Assembly: GCA_965372385.1 (NCBI GenBank)
Contig: CBDVCD010000202.1
Span: 1-6,477, forward strand
Origin: JASJBU01 sp965372385
Lineage (GTDB): Bacteria; Pseudomonadota; Gammaproteobacteria; Chromatiales; Chromatiaceae
Length of the DNA stretch: 6,477 bases
Direction: 5' to 3'
Below are positions 1 to 5,822 of this stretch, piece after piece. Position 1 is the stretch's first letter; each line of letters starts with the position of its first letter. Both the position numbers and the translations under genes were made by a program. Under the pieces are notes generated by a model, which was not told where the DNA came from, did not search any database, and saw nothing but the letters and a program-made list of their open reading frames with translations.

Positions 1-21
1 TTCAACACTTAACGCAGACAT
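1..21 (-). CDS. Possible start of a further gene downstream of manB (only 7 codons in window)
   Basis: On the minus strand an ATG at 21-19 opens a frame reading MSALSVE to the window edge, 27 bases after the phosphomannomutase stop codon. An AAGG sits only 2 bases before this ATG, which is too close for a good ribosome binding site, and an AAGGGG lies further upstream, which is too far. The short spacing from the previous stop on the same strand would fit an operon of surface-polysaccharide genes. Nothing can be said about the product, and this could be chance. Confidence 0.25.
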
Positions 22-48
22 AGCCTTAATAAATGCCCCTTAAATTTT

Positions 49-1530
49 CTAGTGCCTCCATTGCTCCATTAATTTGATGCAGGCACGATTGAGTTGATGG
101 GCCCTTTCTTCCGAGTCGGCTTCGTTGTAACAGCGAAGTTCAGGTGCATTACCTGAGGGGCGAAGATGGATGACTTCGTTGTTGCTGAAGGTGATTCTCA
201 AGCCGTCTGTTGCATCTACCGATGTTGGTTGCCCCGCTATATTGCCAAATAAGGAGGCAATTTTATCCTTATCTTTGGAAAAATTCCCTGTTGTAAGCTT
301 GTTCAAGATGGATTGACTCAATTCGGTAGGAAAATCCTTCAAGCGGTCGCTGGCGGTGAAACGTTTGGGCAGTTGTTCGAGTAGACCGGAGATTGTAGTT
401 TGTTCCAGTTGAGCGAGCATGAGTACGCACAAGGGTACGATGGTAGCGTCCCGTGTAGGAAGCGGCGATAAGGTGTTTCCTGAAACTAAAATTTCATTAC
501 CCTGCAGAAACCCGCCGTTCGCTTCATAGCCAACAACTGTCCCCATTCCTGCAGCCTGATTCATGGCGTCTATAACGTAAGGTGATCCGATGCGAGTTCT
601 GACCACTTCCTTGAAGAACGTGCTCTTTTCAACAACAGTATTGCAACTGATTGGTGTGACCACAATGTCGGCACCGAGATATTTAGCGCAGAGAATGCCT
701 GCTATATCACCGCGAAGCCAGTTTCCTTGTTCGTCACTGATCAAGGGCCGGTCCCCATCCCCATCAGTCGAAATGATGCAGTCAAAGTGATGTTCCTTTG
801 CCCATTGCCTGGCCAAGACAACATCCTCTGGTCGAATGGCCTCGGTATCGACTGAGACAAAGGAGTCTGATCGCCCAAGTGAAGTGACTTCAGCGCCAAG
901 CCCTGTCAGTATGTTACGTAGGCAATCCCTGGCGACAGAGGAGTGTTCATAGAGGCCGAGATGCTTTCCCTGTAGACAGTGTTCGGGAAAAAAATGCAGG
1001 TAACGCTCGATGTAGTGTTTCTCGGCATCGAGCGAGATCGGGGGTAGAGCTGAATCACCAATAAGCGAACCGTCTGGGTTGAATCGCGTTTCTGGTATCT
1101 TGACGATCTCCTCTTTTATCCTTTGTTCGTCCTCTTTTAGGATCTCGCCATCGGCTTTGTTGAATTTAATCCCATTCCTGTCATCAGGAATGTGGCTGCC
1201 GGTCACCATGATGGTAGGAATGCTGGTGTATAGCCCGTATAAAGCTATCGCTGGAGAGGGAATCTTTCCATAATTGACAGGCGTGAACCCAAAATCAATG
1301 ATTGCAGTGCAAACTGCCTGCATTATCCGATCTGTGCTGTTTCTGAGATCCCCGGCAATGCCCACGCTAGCGCCAGTCTTCAAGTTGAACTGTTTGGCCA
1401 GATATTGGAGAAAACCTGTTGTGTAGGCCCAGCAGACTTCATCTGTCATTGCTGTCACTGGGCCCCTGACCCCACTGGTGCCAAATTGAACACCGCTCTT
1501 CTGCATCAGGTCGGAGATCTTGATCTTCAT
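49..1530 (-). CDS. manB: Phosphomannomutase (alpha-D-phosphohexomutase family)
   Basis: Interconverts mannose-6-phosphate and mannose-1-phosphate in the cytoplasm, the step before GDP-mannose synthesis. The 493-residue protein has all the family signatures in order: TSGVRG (18-23); the phosphoserine loop TGSHIP (110-115, catalytic Ser112, followed by DDRNGIKF); the metal-binding loop DGDGDRP (256-262); a sugar-specificity loop GYEANGGF (334-341); and the C-terminal phosphate-binding loop RPSGNAPELR (457-466). It is somewhat longer than E. coli CpsG/ManB (about 456). The TGSHIP and YEANGG variants resemble, from memory, the Vibrio O-antigen RfbB type rather than CpsG. The ATG at 1530 is the first in-frame start and gives a family-like N-terminus, but I see no strong Shine-Dalgarno before it. 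It is divergent from the guanylyltransferase gene that uses its product. Phosphoglucomutase or phosphoglucosamine mutase activity is the alternative; the neighbour argues for mannose. Family is certain, substrate likely. Confidence 0.93.
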   Translation of the reverse strand: MKIKISDLMQKSGVQFGTSGVRGPVTAMTDEVCWAYTTGFLQYLAKQFNLKTGASVGIAGDLRNSTDRIMQAVCTAIIDFGFTPVNYGKIPSPAIALYGLYTSIPTIMVTGSHIPDDRNGIKFNKADGEILKEDEQRIKEEIVKIPETRFNPDGSLIGDSALPPISLDAEKHYIERYLHFFPEHCLQGKHLGLYEHSSVARDCLRNILTGLGAEVTSLGRSDSFVSVDTEAIRPEDVVLARQWAKEHHFDCIISTDGDGDRPLISDEQGNWLRGDIAGILCAKYLGADIVVTPISCNTVVEKSTFFKEVVRTRIGSPYVIDAMNQAAGMGTVVGYEANGGFLQGNEILVSGNTLSPLPTRDATIVPLCVLMLAQLEQTTISGLLEQLPKRFTASDRLKDFPTELSQSILNKLTTGNFSKDKDKIASLFGNIAGQPTSVDATDGLRITFSNNEVIHLRPSGNAPELRCYNEADSEERAHQLNRACIKLMEQWRH

Positions 1531-1588
1531 GTCGTTGGTCGAGATAGTTATCCTAAAGTTTCTTGAGAGATCGTCACTTCGTGTCTAA

Positions 1589-1604
1589 GTGTTACAGTTA
1601 ACAC
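1589..1604. promoter_or_regulatory. Palindrome GTGTTA-CAGT-TAACAC, possible operator
   Basis: A perfect 6-base inverted repeat with a 4-base centre lies about 60 bases before the manB start and about 25 bases before a promoter-like TTGTAC/TATGAT pair on the plus strand. The size and symmetry fit a dimeric repressor site shared by the two divergent genes. A 6-base arm in AT-rich DNA can also arise by chance, and I do not recognise a specific regulator box. Confidence 0.25.
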
Positions 1605-1612
1605 AAGACTGC

Positions 1613-1639
1613 TTGTACGGTCTACGAGTAAGGTATGAT
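1613..1639 (+). promoter_or_regulatory. Weak candidate sigma-70 promoter for manC
   Basis: TTGTAC (1613-1618) and TATGAT (1634-1639) resemble -35 and -10 hexamers, but the 15-base spacer is shorter than the preferred 17. Transcription from here would carry a leader of about 200 bases that includes the whole inverted-repeat element at 1721-1831. A second -10-like TATTAT at 1699-1704 lacks a well-spaced -35. The true promoter could be either of these or lie elsewhere in the spacer. Confidence 0.2.
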
Positions 1640-1712
1640 ACTGGGTTTTACTGGTTAAGTTGAAGCTGTACTTTGGCTGCCAGGCTATTGGTTGGTGATA
1701 TTATTTTTCTAA

Positions 1713-1720
1713 ATGAATTA
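1713..1720. repeat. Left copy of 8-base direct repeat (putative target site duplication)
   Basis: ATGAATTA directly precedes the first base of the left inverted repeat. An identical copy directly follows the right inverted repeat at 1832-1839. An exact direct repeat that abuts inverted ends is the footprint expected of transposition with an 8-base staggered cut. Confidence 0.75.
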
Positions 1721-1745
1721 GGTGATTAGGTACAAAGCTCAGCAG
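1721..1745 (+). repeat. Left terminal inverted repeat of the MITE-like element
   Basis: This 25-base arm starts GGTGATTAGG and ends CTCAGCAG. It is complementary to 1807-1831 apart from one G:T pair. Confidence 0.8.
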
Positions 1746-1768
1746 CCGCATTTCCACCCCCATCCTAA

Positions 1769-1790
1769 CCTTCCCCCTCCAGGGGGAAGG
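1769..1790. repeat. Central GC-rich palindrome (REP-like stem)
   Basis: CCTTCCCCCT (1769-1778) is perfectly complementary to AGGGGGAAGG (1781-1790), with only CC between them. The surrounding context, CCCCCATCCTAA before the stem, resembles from memory a palindromic intergenic repeat of the CCCCATCC-AACCTTCCCCC type scattered in many proteobacterial genomes. There is no T-run on either strand after the stem, so it does not look like an intrinsic terminator. Confidence 0.6.
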
Positions 1791-1806
1791 AATCAGGCAT
1801 TGCTGT

Positions 1807-1831
1807 CTGCTGAGCTTTGTATCTAATCACC
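1807..1831 (-). repeat. Right terminal inverted repeat of the MITE-like element
   Basis: This 25-base arm (CTGCTGAGC...CTAATCACC) pairs with 1721-1745. Its TCTAAT (1822-1827), with TTGCTG 16 bases upstream (1800-1805), is a weak outward-facing promoter-like pair pointing into manC. Confidence 0.8.
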
Positions 1832-1839
1832 ATGAATTA
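1832..1839. repeat. Right copy of 8-base direct repeat (putative target site duplication)
   Basis: ATGAATTA is identical to 1713-1720 and begins on the base after the right inverted repeat. It runs straight into the AAGGA ribosome binding site of manC. Confidence 0.75.
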
Positions 1840-1844
1840 AAGGA
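1840..1844 (+). promoter_or_regulatory. Ribosome binding site of manC
   Basis: AAGGA lies 7 bases before the GTG start at 1852, which is good Shine-Dalgarno spacing. A TAA in the same frame immediately precedes the GTG (1849-1851), so the protein cannot start further upstream. This fixes GTG as the start codon. Confidence 0.8.
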
Positions 1845-1851
1845 TAGTTAA

Positions 1852-3300
1852 GTGATCCCTGTTATTCTCTCTGGTGGTACTGGCACAAGATTATGGCCAC
1901 TCTCACGGGCCCATCGCCCCAAACAGTTCATCCGCTTGGTGAATGATCTGAGCATGTTCCAGAACACTGTTGATCGTGTGAATGGTTTTAAGGATATCGA
2001 ACCACCCATGGTGGTCTGTAATTTAGACCATCGTTTTCTGGTGGCCGAGCAGCTGCATGAGATAGGGCAGGATAAAAGGCGGATCCTACTGGAACCGGTC
2101 GGCCGTAACACCGCACCAGCCATTGTGGCTGCCGCGCTTTGTGCAATGACTGATACTGCCGATGAACAACCCGGGGAGAGTGATCCCATTCTGTTAGTCC
2201 TGCCGGCAGACCATGACATCGCTGATTTAGAGAGCTTCCGGCAGGCGGTAGAAGTGGCAGTGAAACACGCAGAGAGCGGCGCGCTGGTGACATTTGGCGT
2301 AGTTCCGCAACGGGCGGAAATCGGATATGGATATATCCAGGCGGCCGAGGCGGCGCTGCAAGCCGACGATGTAGCTCGGCCAGTGGCACGGTTTGTCGAA
2401 AAGCCTGACTATGAAACTGCTGAGGCCTATGTGGCCTCCGGTGACTACTACTGGAACAGCGGTATGTTCATGTTTCGGGCGTCTGTCTTGCTGCAGGAGA
2501 TGGAGGAGTTCGCCCCCGAGATCGTAAAGGCAGTGGCTGCAGCAGTGAAGCAGTCAGTCAAAGATACCGATTTTATCCGCTTGAATGCGGATGAATTCAG
2601 TGCCTCACCCGCGGATTCCATCGATTATGCGGTGATGGAAAAAACGGATAAGGCGATGGTGGTGCCACTCGATGCTCATTGGAATGATGTGGGCTCCTGG
2701 ACGGCGCTATGGGAGATAGGCGAGCAGAATGAGCAAAACAATGTCATTTCAGGTGATGTCTATACCCACGATGTGAAAAATTGCTATATCCGGGCAGAGA
2801 CGAATCTGGTTGCAGCGGTCGGACTCGATGGTCTGATTATCGTGGAGACAGCCGATGGCATCATGATTGCCGATAAAGACCGGGCGCAGGATATCAAGCT
2901 CATCGTTGATAAGCTTAAGACCGACAAGCGTTGTGAAGTGGTTCATCATCGCAAGGTCTATCGGCCCTGGGGGTACTATGATTCCATTGGTATCGAGGAT
3001 ACCTTTCAGATCAAGCGGATTCTGATCAATCCTGGGTCAAGTATTTCCCTGCAGAAGCACTATCATCGCTCCGAACACTGGGTCGTGGTTTCCGGCACGG
3101 CAGAGATCACCCGGGGCGACGAAACCTTTATTTTGACGGTGAATCAGTCGACCTACATCCCGCTGGGAACGGTCCACCGCCTGAAAAACCCGGGCAAGAT
3201 TCCTCTGGAGATTGTCGAGGTCCAGTCAGGTAGTTACCTGGGTGAAGACGATATAGTACGTATTGAGGATGAGTATGGAAGGGAGAAGGAAGAAGGCTAA
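1852..3300 (+). CDS. manC: Mannose-1-phosphate guanylyltransferase / mannose-6-phosphate isomerase (type II, bifunctional)
   Basis: Makes GDP-mannose from mannose-1-phosphate and GTP, and also converts fructose-6-phosphate to mannose-6-phosphate. The 482 residues match the usual length of AlgA/ManC/XanB proteins (about 480). The N-terminal nucleotidyltransferase domain shows GGTGTRLWPLSR (8-19), PKQF (23-26), EPVGRNTAPA (81-90), LPADH (117-121), FVEKPD (181-186), YYWNSGMF (199-206) and HWNDVGSW (276-283). The C-terminal cupin-type isomerase domain (about 365-476) shows RPWG (371-374), the metal-site stretch QKHYHRSEHW (401-410), a further histidine in GTVHRLKNP (439-447), and the closing GEDDIVRIEDEYGR (464-477). 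Both domains look intact. The start is GTG with an AAGGA ribosome binding site. It lies divergent from phosphomannomutase, so the two genes cover the whole route to GDP-mannose. Its leader is interrupted by a MITE-like insertion. It could equally be named algA, cpsB or rfbM; the polymer it serves is not shown here. Confidence 0.96.
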   Translation: MIPVILSGGTGTRLWPLSRAHRPKQFIRLVNDLSMFQNTVDRVNGFKDIEPPMVVCNLDHRFLVAEQLHEIGQDKRRILLEPVGRNTAPAIVAAALCAMTDTADEQPGESDPILLVLPADHDIADLESFRQAVEVAVKHAESGALVTFGVVPQRAEIGYGYIQAAEAALQADDVARPVARFVEKPDYETAEAYVASGDYYWNSGMFMFRASVLLQEMEEFAPEIVKAVAAAVKQSVKDTDFIRLNADEFSASPADSIDYAVMEKTDKAMVVPLDAHWNDVGSWTALWEIGEQNEQNNVISGDVYTHDVKNCYIRAETNLVAAVGLDGLIIVETADGIMIADKDRAQDIKLIVDKLKTDKRCEVVHHRKVYRPWGYYDSIGIEDTFQIKRILINPGSSISLQKHYHRSEHWVVVSGTAEITRGDETFILTVNQSTYIPLGTVHRLKNPGKIPLEIVEVQSGSYLGEDDIVRIEDEYGREKEEG

Positions 3301-3360
3301 GTTGCAAGCTGATGGTAGTCGTTTATGCGCTCTGTCTATGTCTGAGAGTTCTGCAGGTAA

Positions 3361-3513
3361 AAGCTTACAAGCATTTCAGCAGGGACTTACCGCATCGGAA
3401 ACCGATCACCGTCTAATATTTCCTACACCAAGGATGAATATTCCGCATTGGATGCGAACAGGGAGGTTCCATGGGATGAAGGGATAAGAAAGGATGACGG
3501 AGTACTAGCTTGA
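3361..3513 (+). other. Start-less 50-codon open stretch in the manC-ubiB gap, unidentified
   Basis: Most of the 204 bases between the manC stop and the ubiB stop are open in one plus frame, from just after a TAA (3358-3360) to a TGA (3511-3513). That frame includes DEYSALDANREVPWDEGIRK. It has no ATG or GTG start and no ribosome binding site, and it runs 9 bases into the antisense end of ubiB. It may be the eroded tail of a lost gene or simply chance. I do not recognise the peptide. The gap otherwise holds no RNA gene, no repeat and no clear terminator for either converging gene. Confidence 0.2.
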
Positions 3514-5163
3514 TGAAGAGAGCCAACTGCGCAGCAACACCAAGCCTCCCCCAGCTCCCAATCCACCGCCAAGCAGGGTCGCGGTGGTTGCCGGGATCAG
3601 AGCGCCAGAGCCAAACACCAGTAACAGCGTTCCACTCAACAGCATGGTGCTGCCAGCGATGACAGCCAGGTTGTTACGGTTATTCTGGTTGAGGTCTTTG
3701 CGTAACTGAATCAGCTCGTCCGATTTCCAGTTCAGTTCAAGCTTGCCGGCCTCGGCATCGTGGATCAGCTTGTGGATCTTGCCTGGCAGATCGGGCAGGT
3801 GTTCGCCGAATTTTGGCAGGTTTTCCTTGATCTTGCGGAGAAAGGCCTCGCCGCCGATCTGTTCGTTCATCCAGCCTTCAAGGAAGGGTTTGGCGGTGGA
3901 CCAGAGGTCCAGTTGGGGATAGAGCTGGCGTCCGAGGCCCTCGATATTGAGCAAGGTTTTCTGCAACAGTACGAGCTGGGGTTGTACCTCCATGTCGAAG
4001 CGCCGCGCGGTCTGAAACAGGCGCAACAGAAAGTGGCCGAAGGAGATCTCGCTCAGGGGCCTTTCGAAGATCGGCTCACAGACTGTGCGGATGGCGGATT
4101 CAAACTCCTCAACCCGGGTACTTTTCGGTACCCATTCGGATTCGATATGCAGTTGCGCTACCCGCTTATAGTCCCGGTTGAAGAAGGCGAGCAAGTTCCC
4201 CGCCAGGTAGTGTTTGTCCTGCTCGGTGAGGGTGCCCATGATGCCGAAGTCGACCGCGACGAAACGCCCGCTGGGTTCGACAAAGATGTTGCCCGGGTGC
4301 ATGTCAGCGTGGAAAAAGTTGAATTTGAAGACCTGGGTGAAAAAGATCTTCACGCCCCGCTCGGCGAGCAGCTTCATGTCGATGTTCTGGGTGCGCAGCT
4401 TCTCGGTGTCCCCGATGGAGATGCCGCCGATACGCTCCATCACTAAAACATTCTTGCGCGCCAGCTCCCAGTAGATCTCCGGAACATAGAGCGATTGGCT
4501 GTTGAGGAAATTCCGTCTGAGCTGGGAGGCGTTGGCGGCCTCACGCATCAGATCCAGTTCGTCGAAGATGGTCTTTTCATACTCTTCGATCACCTCGATG
4601 GGGCGCAGTCTCCGGCCCTCTTTCCAGTACCTCTCAGCCAGTCTGGCGATGGTGAAGAGCAGGTCCACATCCCGGCGAATGATCTTTTCTATATTCGGTC
4701 GCAGCACCTTGACCACCACGGGGGTGCCGTTGTGCAGCTTGGCGGCATGCACCTGGGCGATGGAGGCGGAGGCAAGCGGTGTTTCACTGAACTCCTGGAG
4801 GGCCTTTTCCACCGGTTGACCATAGGCCTTTTCGATAATGGATCTGGCCTGCACGCCCGGAAAGGGGGGTACGCGATCCTGCAGCTTTGCCAGCTCTTTC
4901 GCCAGATCGTCGGGCAGAAGATCGCGGCGGGTGGATAGAATCTGGCCAAATTTAATGAAGATAGGCCCCAGATCCTCCAGACTGCGGCGGATCCGCACCG
5001 GGTAGGGCGAGCGATCCTTGCGCAACCAGTACCAGGGGGAGAGGAAGAGGAGAAAGCGTATCGGCCGAAACAGGTGAGTGGCAAGGATGACCTCATCCAA
5101 TCCGTGACGTAGCAGCACCAGATTGATGTGGGCGAGCCTGATTACCTGTGAAGGACGGATCAC
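3505..5163 (-). CDS. ubiB: UbiB, atypical kinase/ATPase of ubiquinone biosynthesis (ABC1/ADCK/Coq8 family)
   Basis: UbiB is a membrane-anchored protein-kinase-like ATPase needed for ubiquinone synthesis, thought to help extract or present lipid intermediates to the Ubi enzyme complex. The 552 residues fit the family (E. coli 546). Visible motifs are the family KxGQ, KFGQ (71-74); the alanine-rich nucleotide loop PLASASIAQVHAA (129-141) replacing the kinase glycine loop; the invariant lysine in VVVKVLRP (Lys152); the ExD motif ELD (202-204); the catalytic loop HADMHPGN (285-292, Asp287 and Asn292); and the metal-binding DFG (305-307). Two hydrophobic C-terminal segments (about 498-518 and 521-545), the second very rich in glycine, form the membrane anchor, and the protein ends in four serines. 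The start is a GTG overlapping the ubiJ stop as GTGA, which implies translational coupling; no strong ribosome binding site is visible. All key residues are present. Confidence 0.97.
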   Translation of the reverse strand: MIRPSQVIRLAHINLVLLRHGLDEVILATHLFRPIRFLLFLSPWYWLRKDRSPYPVRIRRSLEDLGPIFIKFGQILSTRRDLLPDDLAKELAKLQDRVPPFPGVQARSIIEKAYGQPVEKALQEFSETPLASASIAQVHAAKLHNGTPVVVKVLRPNIEKIIRRDVDLLFTIARLAERYWKEGRRLRPIEVIEEYEKTIFDELDLMREAANASQLRRNFLNSQSLYVPEIYWELARKNVLVMERIGGISIGDTEKLRTQNIDMKLLAERGVKIFFTQVFKFNFFHADMHPGNIFVEPSGRFVAVDFGIMGTLTEQDKHYLAGNLLAFFNRDYKRVAQLHIESEWVPKSTRVEEFESAIRTVCEPIFERPLSEISFGHFLLRLFQTARRFDMEVQPQLVLLQKTLLNIEGLGRQLYPQLDLWSTAKPFLEGWMNEQIGGEAFLRKIKENLPKFGEHLPDLPGKIHKLIHDAEAGKLELNWKSDELIQLRKDLNQNNRNNLAVIAGSTMLLSGTLLLVFGSGALIPATTATLLGGGLGAGGGLVLLRSWLSSSS

Positions 5164-5789
5164 TGAGTAGTCTCGCTGTCAGTGAGCCGTCTGCGTAACC
5201 GTTCGAGACGGGCGGTGAGGCGCTCAACGTCATCCCTTAACCGATCGACATCGGTCAGGAAGGGCTCGATTTCATAGCGACTGGGCAAAAGGCGAAGCTC
5301 CTCTTGCAGATACTCCTGCAGATTGAGGCCGGCTGTGTTGCGAACATGTTCACCCCAGGCAAAAAAGCCGCGTGCCATGTTGCCCAATTCATGGGCAACC
5401 ACATCACCGGTCACCTTGGAGAGCTGTTCCTCCCAGTCGATATCGAGGCCCGAGAGAAACTCACTAAATTGATGGGCCAGGCCTGAGTCGCCCTCGATTT
5501 CTACCGCACCGCTGAAGAGCTGATCGGCACTCTCCTGGCGAGAGCGCATGCGGGCCAGGTCGAGTGGGGTGCCACGCAGGATGCAGTCGGGCTCGGCCTC
5601 AAAGTGACTGAATACCTGTATGCCACCGGGATCAGGGATCACGAACAGAGAGAGTGCAAGCCCCACCAGTTCCAGTTTGATCACCCTTCCATGCATCGCC
5701 TCCAGCCGGGGCGGTGCTTCCGGGTCAAGCTGGATGGCCTGGTTGAGCAGCAGCTCAATGGCGGCGAATGTAGCGGCACTGATGGTCAT
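5160..5789 (-). CDS. ubiJ: UbiJ, SCP2-domain accessory factor of ubiquinone biosynthesis
   Basis: UbiJ is a soluble lipid-binding protein that, with UbiK, supports the cytoplasmic Ubi complex by holding the polyprenyl intermediates. At 209 residues it matches E. coli UbiJ (201). The first part (about 5-115) is an SCP2-like domain, with the characteristic strand and turn LFSGAVEIEGD followed by a helix LAHQFSEFL (91-112). A central conserved part contains TGDVVAHELGNMARG (127-141). The C-terminal stretch (about 176-202) is a heptad-patterned, arginine- and leucine-rich helix likely to form a coiled coil, as expected for pairing with UbiK. The ATG at 5789 is the first in-frame start and lies 33 bases after the ubiE stop; no clear Shine-Dalgarno precedes it. 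The 3' end overlaps ubiB by 4 bases. Primary sequence is weakly conserved in this family, so gene order strengthens the call. Confidence 0.92.
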   Translation of the reverse strand: MTISAATFAAIELLLNQAIQLDPEAPPRLEAMHGRVIKLELVGLALSLFVIPDPGGIQVFSHFEAEPDCILRGTPLDLARMRSRQESADQLFSGAVEIEGDSGLAHQFSEFLSGLDIDWEEQLSKVTGDVVAHELGNMARGFFAWGEHVRNTAGLNLQEYLQEELRLLPSRYEIEPFLTDVDRLRDDVERLTARLERLRRRLTDSETTQ

Positions 5790-5822
5790 GATCAGGTCAG
5801 TCAGACGATTGGAGATGACATC

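Larger units (their letters stand above)
1721..1831. mobile_element. MITE-like non-autonomous element, 111 bases, with nested palindrome
   Basis: The ends are 25-base inverted repeats, 1721-1745 (GGTGATTAGG...CAGCAG) and 1807-1831 (CTGCTG...CTAATCACC). They match at 24 of 25 positions; the single difference (G1730 against T1822) would still pair as G-U in RNA. An 8-base direct repeat, ATGAATTA, flanks both ends exactly. The inner sequence continues to pair imperfectly and contains a second strong palindrome, so the whole element could fold into one long hairpin. It is too short to encode a protein, so a transposase elsewhere in the genome would have to move it. Several IS families make 8-base duplications, and I cannot name the parent from the ends alone. 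It lies between the likely promoter region and the ribosome binding site of manC. Confidence 0.72.
1531..1851. other. Divergent intergenic region between manB and manC
   Basis: This 321-base spacer must contain the promoters of both divergent genes. The left part (1531-1712) is AT-rich with no gene; it holds one short palindrome and weak promoter-like hexamers. The right part (1713-1839) is occupied by a MITE-like element with its target duplication, followed directly by the manC ribosome binding site. No RNA gene or riboswitch was recognised. Confidence 0.8.

Noticed and set aside
1769..1790. Central palindrome as an intrinsic terminator
   Set aside because: The stem is strong but has no following T-tract in either direction, and it lies inside an element bounded by inverted repeats and a direct duplication, which explains it better.
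1848..2389. Minus-strand open frames opposite the start of manC
   Set aside because: They are shadows of the conserved nucleotidyltransferase domain; the translations are arginine/serine/proline-rich with no recognisable motif.
3394..3406. Small hairpin ATCGG-AAA-CCGAT as a shared terminator for manC and ubiB
   Set aside because: The stem is only 5 base pairs and no T-run follows it on either strand.
3263..3487. 74-codon plus-strand ORF starting inside the manC 3' end
   Set aside because: It overlaps manC by 38 bases in another frame, has no clear ribosome binding site, and encodes a peptide with no recognisable features.
3760..4446. 228-codon plus-strand open frame opposite ubiB (similarly 4214-4474, 4495-4938, 4502-4819)
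   Set aside because: It lies entirely antisense to a fully conserved ubiB with intact motifs. The composition is a mirror of the GC-rich coding strand and no domain or ribosome binding site is visible.
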